The notes under the pieces: model-generated
Database searches by the model: none
What the model saw: the letters and a program-made list of their open reading frames with translations, nothing else
Told to the model about the DNA's origin: nothing
Assembly: GCF_000315625.1 (NCBI RefSeq)
Contig: NW_005434569.1
Coordinates: 169,816-233,815, forward strand
DNA from: Guillardia theta CCMP2712
Taxonomy: Eukaryota > Cryptophyceae > Pyrenomonadales > Geminigeraceae
Length of the DNA: 64,000 bases
Reading direction: 5' to 3'
Shown here: piece by piece, positions 28,919-37,341 of the stretch
How positions within the stretch are numbered: position 1 is the first letter of the stretch
How the letters are laid out: the number at the start of each line of letters is the position of its first letter
Translations under genes and position numbers: made by a program

Positions 28919-30223
28919 ATGACTGAGGTGGTCACCATCGAGGATGCCTGCCTCGAGGCGGACGAGGAGCTCGACAAGGCTATCACAGAGACCCTCCAGC
29001 ACATACAGCCGGAGAGGTTCGACAACACGATCCCGTTTTACTCGCTACGCGCTGTGCAATCTATCTGCTTCATCGTCATCCTCGTCTTTCACACCTGTCT
29101 TGTTTTCAACGGCGAGGGATCCAACACCCGCTACCTGTTGCAACCGCTGGAGAGCATGATGATCGATGCCGTGACGATCCTCTTCGTGACAACGGGTTGC
29201 ATCGACAGCTACATCCATCATGGCGTCGCACTGGACAAGAGTTACATCATCACCAATGCCTACGGCGTGAATCACGTTCTATATGTACACATGGCTGTGG
29301 CAGGGATCATCTGGTTCTTCCTGGGCATGACCATCTACGGGCAGTGGTCGAATGCCATGTCTTGGGTGATCAATCTACTAGGAATGGCTTACCTGTCACC
29401 ATTCCTAGAGTACAACCAGCAGAGCCCCTGGATGCTCTTCAACCAGCCCACAAGCCTGCTGATGACCTGGCTCACCTGCAGGACGCTCTACCCCCTGGCC
29501 CGCAAGGCGCTCGACACCGCGATACACATCACCCCGGGTCACCACGAGATCGTCAACATCCTCATATCCGTGGTGCAGACGAGCGTCTCCTCGATCATCA
29601 CCTCGCTGCACATGCGGGATAACAACCTCTACTTCTCCTTCCGGTTCATCCTCCCGAGGTTCTCGGAATACACCCTCGGCTGCGCAATCTTCACGTACCT
29701 CTTCGATGCCAACTTCGAGAAGGACTCCAGGTACATCCGCCGAGCATCGGTGCTGCTGACGCGCGGGGCGATGCCGTTGGTAATCGCACACGCATGCATA
29801 TGGATCGCACAGATCGGTGATCCCGGCAGCCCTAGCGATCAGATCTGCACGAGGATCGCACACGGCGCTCCCTGCATGAGCAGGTTCGACAGCGTCATGT
29901 CAAGGGCGGTGCTGGCCTCGCTGCTCATCATCGCGACCTGCAAATCCAACTCCGGGATGACGATCCTTACCAACTGGCTGTGCGACAACCTTCAATGCCT
30001 GCAGACACAGGCCGTTTACCAGACACTCCTCTGCATCCCCGCCGCCGCCATCGTCACGGCCCTCGGCCTCTCCGGGCACGCCTCGCTGTTTGCATTCCTG
30101 TGCCTGCCCGTCATTTACGCCTGGTCGAGAGTTGCAGGGTTTTGGCTTACACCGGTCCTTACTGCCGGGCTGGAGAGGGTGCTGGACAGGATGGGGCCGC
30201 ATCTCCATAGGGTCCTGGGATAG
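28919..30223 (+). CDS. Multi-pass membrane acyltransferase-3-like protein, 434 aa
   Basis: About ten hydrophobic segments follow an acidic N-terminal tail. The first carries LRAVQSICFIVILVFHT, matching the Arg...His signature of the acyltransferase-3 (OafA/NRF-6) family, which O-acylates sugars at membranes. A long soluble loop and further helices follow, as usual for the family. It lies 66 nt downstream of the GT8 pair on the same strand, consistent with joint glycan decoration. The family call rests on topology and one motif, so a different multi-pass protein is possible. Confidence 0.6.
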   Translation: MTEVVTIEDACLEADEELDKAITETLQHIQPERFDNTIPFYSLRAVQSICFIVILVFHTCLVFNGEGSNTRYLLQPLESMMIDAVTILFVTTGCIDSYIHHGVALDKSYIITNAYGVNHVLYVHMAVAGIIWFFLGMTIYGQWSNAMSWVINLLGMAYLSPFLEYNQQSPWMLFNQPTSLLMTWLTCRTLYPLARKALDTAIHITPGHHEIVNILISVVQTSVSSIITSLHMRDNNLYFSFRFILPRFSEYTLGCAIFTYLFDANFEKDSRYIRRASVLLTRGAMPLVIAHACIWIAQIGDPGSPSDQICTRIAHGAPCMSRFDSVMSRAVLASLLIIATCKSNSGMTILTNWLCDNLQCLQTQAVYQTLLCIPAAAIVTALGLSGHASLFAFLCLPVIYAWSRVAGFWLTPVLTAGLERVLDRMGPHLHRVLG

Positions 30224-30270
30224 GACCTAGCCTATGTACCCGGGAGATTGCAGGGAGATACACTCGGAGG

Positions 30271-30280
30271 GTTTAAAAGG
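30271..30280 (+). promoter_or_regulatory. TATA box (GTTTAAAAGG)
   Basis: GTTTAAAAGG, 38-47 nt before the ATG at 30318. The identical decamer precedes the gene starting at 33950 on the other strand. Confidence 0.65.
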
Positions 30281-30317
30281 AAGCGCCTTTTGCCCCCTCT
30301 CTCCATCCCACGCCTGC

Positions 30318-30521
30318 ATGCCACGCTTAGCAGAGGTAGAATTCGAGGTTGACCTCTGGTGCTACGAGGTCATGCCCACCGAGGAGGAGATCAAGGCGTG
30401 GGCCTTGGAGAATCCACCCTTGGAAGAGCCGGAGATGGAAATTACGTCGACGCTCTATGACTGTGACGACGAGGATGTAGGTTTCAGCGATTTTTACGTA
30501 TCCCTCACACCGAACAAATAA
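30318..30521 (+). CDS. Very acidic small protein, 67 aa
   Basis: Encodes a strongly acidic peptide (MPRLAEVEFEVDLW..., CDDEDVGF near the end) with no membrane segment. The ATG at 30318 is used because the upstream ATG at 30234 lies before the TATA box. An AATAAAAAA signal overlaps the stop codon. Function unknown; such acidic small proteins can act as DNA mimics or regulators, but nothing specific supports that here. Confidence 0.65.
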   Translation: MPRLAEVEFEVDLWCYEVMPTEEEIKAWALENPPLEEPEMEITSTLYDCDDEDVGFSDFYVSLTPNK

Positions 30522-30617
30522 AAAAAAACGTATCTTGAAGCACCATTGATCGTCTGACATGCCACATGCTCACTTGCACAAGAAACCATACTGCGTCACT
30601 TGCAAAAGGCTGTGCAA

Positions 30618-31523
30618 ATGGGCCAGTTAAACTACGAATGGCACACATTCGGCTTCGAGATCCTCATGCAGGTCAACCCGAGAGAGTTCAACCTAGAGGG
30701 GAAGCGCATGATCCTCAGACACAACGCGAAGCACGTGTTCCAGCGCGAGATACAGTCGGGGAAGTGCATGATGAACCTCCTCCGTGAGCTCGAGAACGAG
30801 GGGAAGCAGAAGGGAAACAAGCACATATGCGGGTTCCGGTGGGTGGCAGAGAGGACCAAGATCGAGGAGGATTTCACGGTCAAGTCTTTTGTCGAGGACA
30901 ACCTCGCCAGGCTCCTTCTCAACATGTCCAGGGTGATCCAGGAACAGGTGGAGACCCACATCCTTGCACACCCCAGGCTTCATCCCACGAACACAGACAT
31001 CGAGATGCTCGATGCCCCAAGGCCGCAAGAACTCCCTATCGTGAAGGGTAATACCTCCGCAACACACTGGCCGCTGATACTGCATTCCTCCCCTGATCGG
31101 AACATCGATGGTGGCCAGGAGTGGATGCAGTTCCTCCGCATGTGCCAGGAGATTGCCAGCACCCTCGGGGTCAGCCACCAGGAGGCTGTCTACCACAATT
31201 GCATCAAGATCGAGATGACAAGGCATCAAATCCCTCATATCTCACACTATCACTGCATGCAGAAGATGCCGGGTGGGAACCTCACCAAGATTGGTGAATG
31301 CGATCTGTTCGTCGAGCTCCGGTCGGGGGCGTTCCTCGTAGAACTCAAGGTGTGCGCAAGCTGGAGGAGATTCGAGAACCAGGTCAAGAAGTACATCAAC
31401 GCATGCTACTCCGTCAATCAGAGGCTGCAGGGGGCTGCCATACTGAATTTCCACCCCAAGGGTTACATCGAGTGCATCATGTTCGATGTAAACTGCAGGC
31501 ACACCCCCTCCGGGTCGTCCTGA
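30618..31523 (+). CDS. GxxExxY / PD-(D/E)XK nuclease-fold protein, 301 aa
   Basis: The C-terminal third (about residues 190-295) matches the GxxExxY domain: GVSHQEAVY, then GECDLFVE, the AFLVELKV core (the E-x-K of the PD-(D/E)XK fold), a Gln/Lys helix and AILNFHP at the end. The family is common in bacteria, archaea and giant-virus genomes and is thought to be a nuclease of unknown target. The N-terminal 190 residues are unassigned and charged. The first ATG (30618) is used; an upstream TTG is in frame. A role in viral DNA repair or recombination is plausible but unproven. Confidence 0.75.
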   Translation: MGQLNYEWHTFGFEILMQVNPREFNLEGKRMILRHNAKHVFQREIQSGKCMMNLLRELENEGKQKGNKHICGFRWVAERTKIEEDFTVKSFVEDNLARLLLNMSRVIQEQVETHILAHPRLHPTNTDIEMLDAPRPQELPIVKGNTSATHWPLILHSSPDRNIDGGQEWMQFLRMCQEIASTLGVSHQEAVYHNCIKIEMTRHQIPHISHYHCMQKMPGGNLTKIGECDLFVELRSGAFLVELKVCASWRRFENQVKKYINACYSVNQRLQGAAILNFHPKGYIECIMFDVNCRHTPSGSS

Positions 31524-31589
31524 ATCGGATTCATTTCATGTCGTCAATCATATTTAAGAAATACCACTCAGCTGCCTGCAACTCGAAGA

Positions 31590-32594
31590 ATGTCTTCTCG
31601 ACTATCCTCAGAGGATCTCGCAAACATGGAATCCATGCAACCAGAGAATTTCCAGATTTTCTCGCTGAACGACGAACGCAAAACCGTCGGAGGAAAATCC
31701 CTCACTGCCCTTGCTGACATGGCTTTGAGTCACAACAACTCGGCTGACGCTGCGAGTCTCCATGCCCAGTTCCCGGATGACGCCCTCAGCAACGAGTTTC
31801 ACAACAACTCGCCCTCTCCAACCGGTGAACCGGTGCCGGAGCCTGTGGACCCCAACCTGCCTGAGCATCTCAGGCCGTCAGTTCCCCCAGCCCCGGTCCA
31901 ACCCCCCAAGACAAACTATGTGCAAGTCGCAAGGGGTTTGAGGGCGGCTTCGGAAGCCCCCCAGGCTACCCCCAACCAGGAGCAGCTGCAATTCATCTTG
32001 CAGCAATCAGAGTGGTTCCAGCAGATGGTTGCCATGGCAGCAAACCAACAGTTGGCCCAGACCATGTCTGGACTGAGCAACATCCCAGGCAACAACATGT
32101 TTGTCGCACCACAACCACTTCGCGCTTTCGCGCAAGTTGTCCCGGCGACAGACGTTCCTACCACCTCGGTCGAAGCATCATCGTCTACCTCCAAGACGAA
32201 CAAGAAGAGGGCCCCTGAAGCTGCAGATCAGAAGCAGGACAACAAGAAGCAACGTGTTGCCAACCCCCACCCTGAGCTGAAGCTTAGCTTCCGCATCGTT
32301 TGGAGCCGATTTGATTTCAACATCGTCAAGCTTCGTGATTGGATTCAAAAGCATGCCAACAACTCCGCCAAGACCGCCGAAAAGAAGGCTGAGACTCTTG
32401 AGAACAAGAAGGAACAACTGGAGACACTCAAGAGGGAGATCGAAATCCTTGAGGAATCGACCAACGCTGCCATCAAGAAGGCTGAGAGCCTGAACAACGA
32501 CTTGGAAGAGACGAACAGCATCATCAACCGTCTTCCCGGCAAGAGGGACTCCGCCAAGTCAGGCCAGGCTTCCAAGGCTTCCAAGAAGAAGTAG
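31590..32594 (+). CDS. Pro/Gln-rich protein with C-terminal coiled coil, 334 aa
   Basis: The first 200 residues are low-complexity, rich in Pro, Gln, Asn and Ser, with little predicted structure. A basic patch (NKKRAPEAADQKQDNKKQ) follows at about 205-225. A conserved-looking segment (LKLSFRIVWSRFDF) precedes a long coiled coil from about 245 to 315, and the protein ends in a Lys/Ser tail (KASKKK). No enzyme motif. It could be a structural, tegument or nucleic-acid-associated protein. A 7-bp stem-loop begins at the stop codon. Confidence 0.75.
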   Translation: MSSRLSSEDLANMESMQPENFQIFSLNDERKTVGGKSLTALADMALSHNNSADAASLHAQFPDDALSNEFHNNSPSPTGEPVPEPVDPNLPEHLRPSVPPAPVQPPKTNYVQVARGLRAASEAPQATPNQEQLQFILQQSEWFQQMVAMAANQQLAQTMSGLSNIPGNNMFVAPQPLRAFAQVVPATDVPTTSVEASSSTSKTNKKRAPEAADQKQDNKKQRVANPHPELKLSFRIVWSRFDFNIVKLRDWIQKHANNSAKTAEKKAETLENKKEQLETLKREIEILEESTNAAIKKAESLNNDLEETNSIINRLPGKRDSAKSGQASKASKKK

Positions 32595-32609
32595 ATCGCT
32601 TTGCGATCT
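32593..32609 (+). terminator. Stem-loop AGATCGC-TTT-GCGATCT at the gene end
   Basis: A perfect 7-bp inverted repeat with a 3-nt loop, starting at the stop codon of the coiled-coil gene. It resembles a histone-type 3' processing hairpin in size, although the loop is 3 rather than 4 nt. No AATAAA lies nearby. It may mark the mRNA 3' end. Confidence 0.45.
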
Positions 32610-32744
32610 TCTGCCAGTTTCTTTGGAACAAGGGCGAGGCAATTACTCTGGTTTACTGAGATTTGCAAGAATCATAAACCGTTAATCTAACTTTACACAA
32701 CGTGTCCATGTGTGATTCAAACAGTTTATTGTGAGAAAAGACAA

Positions 32745-33950
32745 CTACGAGATAGGCATGATGTCATGCTTGCAGAGCGAGGGGAAGTGAGCCTTGCATT
32801 TAGCCACAGTGGGTTCGAGCTTGTCGTACGCCATGGAGAGCTGCACAGACTCGAAATGGCGCTCTCCAGCGTCTGGGTCCAGGAGGCGTGGGAGGTAGTC
32901 GAGGATGGGTGTGTACTCCTCGTTGCATGGGATGAGAGCAAACGCTGGGATCTTGTAGTCCCTCTCTTGTTCTCGCGCGAGCCTGTGCTCCTCTGCCAAT
33001 GCCTCGAGGCGGTTCTCCTTGGGCCAGGAAAAGAACGGCTTCTTGCCGGTGATGATCTCCATGATGACACATCCGATGCTCCATGGGATCTCGTTGGAGT
33101 TGTCAGACTCGATGCCTGCAATTTGATCCTCAGCAGCCGCCGGATCGATGTAATCCAGATCGTTGTGTTCACAGGAGGGGAGGAGGTCGTGGAGCTTGAA
33201 CTCCAGCGGGACGAGGCCGTTGTACCTTCCCCAGACCTGCACGACAAACATCTTCGGCAGGTAATACGTGGAGTACTTGGGGAAGCCGCTCTCGGCTCGC
33301 TCCAAGATGGAGTGCACCGCATCCCAGAATGCGTAGGCGTGCATCCAGAGGAAGTCAAACTGGTCCTCGTGCCACTTGCCATTGTCGAGGAGCTGCTTGA
33401 AGTTGAAGCCATCCTCAAACTCCGAGCACAGATGCACGCAGAGCGGGCTGATAGCCCAGCTGTGCAGCGTTGGGATCGCAGGGCTGATCGCAGTCTCAAA
33501 CGCCTTGAGCTCGATCTTGCGCACCCTCTCGTACTGCAGGTCGTAATCCTTCTTGTACGACCGGATGACAAACACGCGCGTCTCCGGCATCTCCTGGCGC
33601 TCCTTCTCCATCTCGTCGTCCGTGTCGTCACGAATGAGATACCGGAAGATGGCACAGGCGGTGTAGTTGTGCGACGTCTTGATCTTCCCCGCAGCACGCT
33701 CCTCCTTGCTGATCGGGAGCCAGCGCTCGGTGTCGAAGCCGTTCCTCTCGTTCTTGCGCAGGCGAACGACACGGATCGTGCTGCGAGCATCGTCGTGCAC
33801 GAGCTGCGGGGTTTCCAGCGGCATGCTATCCTGATCGAACTCAAAGGGCAGCAGGCCGGAGTAGCACTCCTTGTAGAGCTCGAGCTCGGCATCCGTGAGC
33901 TGAGCACCCCTGTCCTTGACGAGGGGTTCGATGTAGGAGAATGGGAGCAT
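32745..33950 (-). CDS. Divergent protein kinase-like protein, probable pseudokinase, 401 aa
   Basis: The C-terminal half fits the kinase C-lobe. EFKLHDLLP stands where KLxDFG is expected, DYIDPAAAED resembles the activation-segment end, and IPWSIGCVIMEIITGKKPFF is a clear match to the subdomain IX signature. The HRD catalytic loop is not recognisable; STYYLPKMFVV occupies its place. The N-lobe is unusual and lacks an evident glycine loop. I therefore expect a non-catalytic or highly divergent kinase. A GTTTAAAAGG box lies 31-40 nt upstream of the ATG at 33950. This is the second kinase-type gene in the viral block. Confidence 0.7.
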   Translation of the reverse strand: MLPFSYIEPLVKDRGAQLTDAELELYKECYSGLLPFEFDQDSMPLETPQLVHDDARSTIRVVRLRKNERNGFDTERWLPISKEERAAGKIKTSHNYTACAIFRYLIRDDTDDEMEKERQEMPETRVFVIRSYKKDYDLQYERVRKIELKAFETAISPAIPTLHSWAISPLCVHLCSEFEDGFNFKQLLDNGKWHEDQFDFLWMHAYAFWDAVHSILERAESGFPKYSTYYLPKMFVVQVWGRYNGLVPLEFKLHDLLPSCEHNDLDYIDPAAAEDQIAGIESDNSNEIPWSIGCVIMEIITGKKPFFSWPKENRLEALAEEHRLAREQERDYKIPAFALIPCNEEYTPILDYLPRLLDPDAGERHFESVQLSMAYDKLEPTVAKCKAHFPSLCKHDIMPIS

Positions 33951-33980
33951 GGGTTTTGGGAGGGCCCCGGGACCCCCTCT

Positions 33981-33990
33981 CCTTTTAAAC
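33981..33990 (-). promoter_or_regulatory. TATA box (GTTTAAAAGG)
   Basis: Minus-strand GTTTAAAAGG, identical to the box at 30271-30280, upstream of the kinase-like gene. Confidence 0.65.
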
Positions 33991-34016
33991 CCCCCTCCCC
34001 TGCCGTTACGGGGCGG

Positions 34017-35141
34017 TTACATGACCCTCCCCGTGAGGTCGAGTCGGATCACTGTTCGCTGCCTCCAGCGCAGCAGGTGTGGCTGCCAGGCGTCGAGCAG
34101 GTCGACGAGCGGCGGTCGCCTGGGCGTCACCAAGCCGATCTCGTTCCAACACCGGGCGAGCGCCCCACCACCGGAAGGCCATGGGTGTAGCATGAAGAGC
34201 CCGGAATCTATCATGTACCTTGCCAGGTACGCATCCCATTGCAGATGCTGCAACCCGTTCTTCTTGAGCGCCTGGAACCGCTGGAAAACCGTCAGGTCTT
34301 GGATCTCGAATTCATCAACCGCGGTGGGATCGAACTGTGCGTCCTCCTCCGTGGTGCGGGCCATCCATCTGCGGAAGGCCTTCCAGTGCTTGGGTATGGG
34401 AGCGAGTGCCTGCAGCGTTGGCATCTTGTACTTGACCGCGTTGGCGGTGACGGGAACGCTGGAGGAAACATCACCCAGCCCCAGATAATCGATCCCGCGC
34501 TCCGTGGGCCTCACAAGCGAGATCCCGAAGATCGTCGCGTCGGATCTGAAGTGAGGCAACGCGACCAGGATCCAACGGAGGTAGAAGCGGCTGACCTCGA
34601 TGTCATCCTCGAGTATCAGGAAGTAGTCGGTGGAGGAAAGCGGGGTGTACGAGCGTTGCCACATCTGCAATCTCCCCCTCGGTTCGGTCTCCTGCACGTG
34701 CTCGAGTGTCCCATGCAGCCAGCGCAGCCTGTGCAGAAGGCGTGATGTCTCCGCGCACAGCACACCGCTGCTTGGCATGTCCTGTCTCACGATCAGGTCT
34801 ATCCTCTCCCCGGGGCTGTACGTTGCCGAGGTGAGAGAGACAAGCAGCCTCTCCAGGCTCTTCGGGCGATCGCTGGTGAGAACCACAATGGTCAGTGCCG
34901 TGGGCCTTGTGCTGGGCGGATTGGATCGCGGCGCCTCCTCAGCGTCCACCTCCTCCCTCATCCTCCAACCTGGGGGCTTCCCCTGCGGCTTGGCCTGCTG
35001 CAGGAAGCTGTTGAAGTGCGCGATGAAGAAAAGGGTGCTCACAATCATCAGGCCCACTGCGAACATGACGTGATTCCTCGCATACATCCTCATCCTCACC
35101 TCCCATGCTGCGTTCATCCTACCAGTGAAAGCAAGCGCCAT
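34017..35141 (-). CDS. Type II membrane glycosyltransferase (GT-A fold), 374 aa
   Basis: A single anchor lies at about residues 25-46 after a short cytoplasmic tail, then a Pro-rich stem, then a GT-A domain. The domain opens with LTIVVLTSDRPKSLERLL and has the metal-binding acidic motif FLILEDDIEVS. A later WDAYLARY segment may contain the acceptor-side base. This resembles GT2/GNT-I-like luminal transferases; the exact family is not clear. It probably acts in the host secretory pathway on viral or host glycoproteins, together with the GT8 genes 6 kb away. The start could also be the ATG nine codons in (35117). Confidence 0.75.
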   Translation of the reverse strand: MALAFTGRMNAAWEVRMRMYARNHVMFAVGLMIVSTLFFIAHFNSFLQQAKPQGKPPGWRMREEVDAEEAPRSNPPSTRPTALTIVVLTSDRPKSLERLLVSLTSATYSPGERIDLIVRQDMPSSGVLCAETSRLLHRLRWLHGTLEHVQETEPRGRLQMWQRSYTPLSSTDYFLILEDDIEVSRFYLRWILVALPHFRSDATIFGISLVRPTERGIDYLGLGDVSSSVPVTANAVKYKMPTLQALAPIPKHWKAFRRWMARTTEEDAQFDPTAVDEFEIQDLTVFQRFQALKKNGLQHLQWDAYLARYMIDSGLFMLHPWPSGGGALARCWNEIGLVTPRRPPLVDLLDAWQPHLLRWRQRTVIRLDLTGRVM

Positions 35142-35226
35142 TTATGTGCTGTCGCAGCGCTGTGCATCGAATCCCCAACGCGAGGATTGGATGGAGAACT
35201 CCGAGGCGGGCCGGGAGGGGAGAAGG

Positions 35227-35236
35227 GCATATAAAC
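35227..35236 (+). promoter_or_regulatory. TATA box (GCATATAAAC)
   Basis: GCATATAAAC, 30-39 nt before the ATG at 35266. Confidence 0.65.
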
Positions 35237-35265
35237 CAGGGGAAGGGCCCGATTCCCCCCAGACC

Positions 35266-35490
35266 ATGAGCCACGCCACGAAACCCTACACTCCCTCCGA
35301 CCTCGAGCACGACGAGGAATTCTGGGAGTGCCTGAAGTGCTGCCTTGACACCGAAGAGAGCAGGCGGCAGATCCAGCTCATCCGGAATATGGCTCGATAC
35401 TGCATCGAGCACAGCGACCTCGTAGAAGTGCGAGATGAAGACGAGGATGATGCACCCATCGGTGCAAAGCGAAAGCGAGATAACCAGTGA
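35266..35490 (+). CDS. Small charged protein with basic nuclear-type tail, 74 aa
   Basis: Starts MSHATKPY, contains an ECLKCC cysteine cluster, an acidic stretch (DEDEDD) and ends in a basic GAKRKRDNQ that resembles a nuclear localisation signal. The ATG at 35266 is chosen from the TATA box. An AATAAA signal follows within about 20 nt of the stop. Function unknown. Confidence 0.65.
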   Translation: MSHATKPYTPSDLEHDEEFWECLKCCLDTEESRRQIQLIRNMARYCIEHSDLVEVRDEDEDDAPIGAKRKRDNQ

Positions 35491-35546
35491 ATGCTTGTAA
35501 TAAAACCGCGATTTAAACATGCAACGTTGTGTGATCACACAGGCCT

Positions 35547-36922
35547 ATGCAGGAGGATGAGAGCACCTTCGCCCTCCGCTGCCCCGACACGATGCAGCTC
35601 AACCTCCGCAACCACTTGCACAGGCTCAGGCCCTGGGCTATGCCAGCCTTCCTAGATGTCAACTCGACCAAGAATTACTTCAAAGTGGCTGCGGCAGAAT
35701 GGGACGAGTTCCTCGCTGTCATGCAGCGCACGGCAATCGACGGGGCGCTGTTCCGCAAGTGCATCAAGGGATGGATCACGCAGCAATCCACACCTGGGAG
35801 ATTCATCTGTGTGGTCTGTGGCAGGCCCTCCATCGTCGACCTCTCCGCGATGCAGGTTGAAACAGAGGGGAACGGATGCGGGGTCTGCATCTGCTGCATC
35901 AACATGGGTGGCCTTACCCCGCCGGGCTTCACCGACCACGCTGTGAATAACATGTTCTTCATCCAGGCGCAGAAGGAGCTTGCCGCTCTGTATCCCAACA
36001 TGAACATATCGCTGCAGATCGACTCACAGGTGCAGGGTGCGGAGGTGGGCCACCTCTCCCGGCCTGACGCGACGCTGTTCTTCGAGTACAACTCACAGGC
36101 CACCGTGGTCTACGTCGAGTGCGACCCCGGCATGAAGCAGATCCGGCAGCAGGCCATCCGTGACAAGGATCTCCTCAAAATCCAGCAGCTCTACAAGCCC
36201 ACCACGACCACCACCCTGACGGTCATGATCCGGTACGATCCAAAGATCGACAGCAGGATCAATCACAGCAGCAACCTGTTCCGCTCTCTCTGGGAGATCA
36301 TCCACAGCATTGCAGACACCGCGTTCAACGGGCACAACTCATCGGTCGTTCGGAAGACCGGCCGCGTGTTCCTCAACTATGACTTTGGCACCTTCAATAA
36401 GTTCGGTTACCGCATGCAGGGCCTGGATGACTGCTTGTCGAATATCCTCTCACCTCTGCAACAGAACGGATACGCAGAGGCTGTCTGCAACCCCATACCG
36501 CAGTATGACGTAAAAGATATCGACCCCTGCAGCAACATCGATTTCTACAAGCACAAGCAGGTCTGGCTGCAGGTTGCCACCGACGTGCACATGAATCCGT
36601 TCTTCATCGCCTTTGCAGGATCCAACATGAGGATCGGGAGGGTGAATGGGAATTCCACACCGCCTGCAATTCACCCAATGCCACAGTGCCCGTGCGATAC
36701 CTGCACGGATTCAACTCTCTGCAGAACACCGTGCAGCTCGACCCTTTCACCATCCGGATGGGAAAAGGGCTGCTGGTGCAGGCACTCCTCGTCCAGAGGC
36801 ACGGCATACTGTCGACATACGACGCAAGGCACCTGCTCCCCACCCGCGCCAACGGGCCCAGGAAGAGGGGGGCAAGATCGAAGAGAGTCAGGAACGTTGA
36901 TGATGAAGAAGACGACGTTTAA
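35547..36922 (+). CDS. Zn-finger plus PD-(D/E)XK-like protein, frame break near 36640
   Basis: The N-terminal region has a zinc-finger-like set of cysteines (C88, C91, C111, C114, with C116/C117). At about residues 165-200, RPDATLFFE and VVYVECDPG resemble the PD...ExD core seen in some restriction-fold families such as replication-relaxation proteins. Near 36640 coding potential moves to another frame, which ends in a basic-then-acidic tail (PRKRGARSKR, DDEEDDV) at 36922. Two explanations fit: an indel or -1 shift near 36638-36644, or an 83-nt GT-AG intron at 36642-36724, which restores phase exactly. Codon third-position GC favours the indel. The uninterrupted frame to 37115 has a non-viral-looking tail. 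A DNA-binding or nuclease role is inferred. Confidence 0.65.
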
Positions 36923-36929
36923 TTCACGT

Positions 36930-37199
36930 TCAAACGAACTGAATCTGCAAGGCATGGCAGAGTCCGATGTACATCATACTGCGTTCGTAGACGGCGAGAA
37001 ACTCCATTGGATCGTACTCGGTGTTCAGAGTGTAAAACTCGAGCAACATCCTGTTGTACTTCAAGCACTCGGCACGGATGCGGAGCCTCTCCAGGATCCT
37101 GTCGTTCTCCGGTAGGATCACATGAACCTGCAGGTACCTTGCAATCTTGTATTGGATCGCCTGGAAGCGATTGAGGTCATAGAGCATAAAGCGAAACAT
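36930..37199 (-). CDS. Small viral protein, 89 aa, unknown
   Basis: The ATG at 37199 follows an ATATTTAA box about 31-38 nt upstream. The protein is helical, with an LNTEYDPMEFL motif near the C-terminus that recalls LNFNYDPFEMI at the end of the protein encoded at 40856-41287. It ends tail to tail with the Zn/PD-(D/E)XK-like gene, 7 nt apart. Function unknown. Confidence 0.7.
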   Translation of the reverse strand: MFRFMLYDLNRFQAIQYKIARYLQVHVILPENDRILERLRIRAECLKYNRMLLEFYTLNTEYDPMEFLAVYERSMMYIGLCHALQIQFV

Positions 37200-37229
37200 T
37201 GCACTTGCGTGGCCCCCACCGAGGTGGGC

Positions 37230-37237
37230 TTAAATAT
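37230..37237 (-). promoter_or_regulatory. TATA-like box (ATATTTAA)
   Basis: Minus-strand ATATTTAA, 31-38 nt before the ATG at 37199. Confidence 0.55.
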
Positions 37238-37341
37238 CACCCATTTGACTGATGAGATGCGGCCCTATAGAGTTCCCGCCAAGCCCGTCCCTCTCGAATT
37301 GAATAAATCCCACGGCCACGGGCCTCGCGGAAAAAGAACGC

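Noticed and set aside
36642-37115. Long frame of the Zn/PD-(D/E)XK-like gene to 37115 as the native C-terminus
   Set aside because: It runs antisense through the gene at 36930-37199, and coding bias moves to the frame that ends at 36922.
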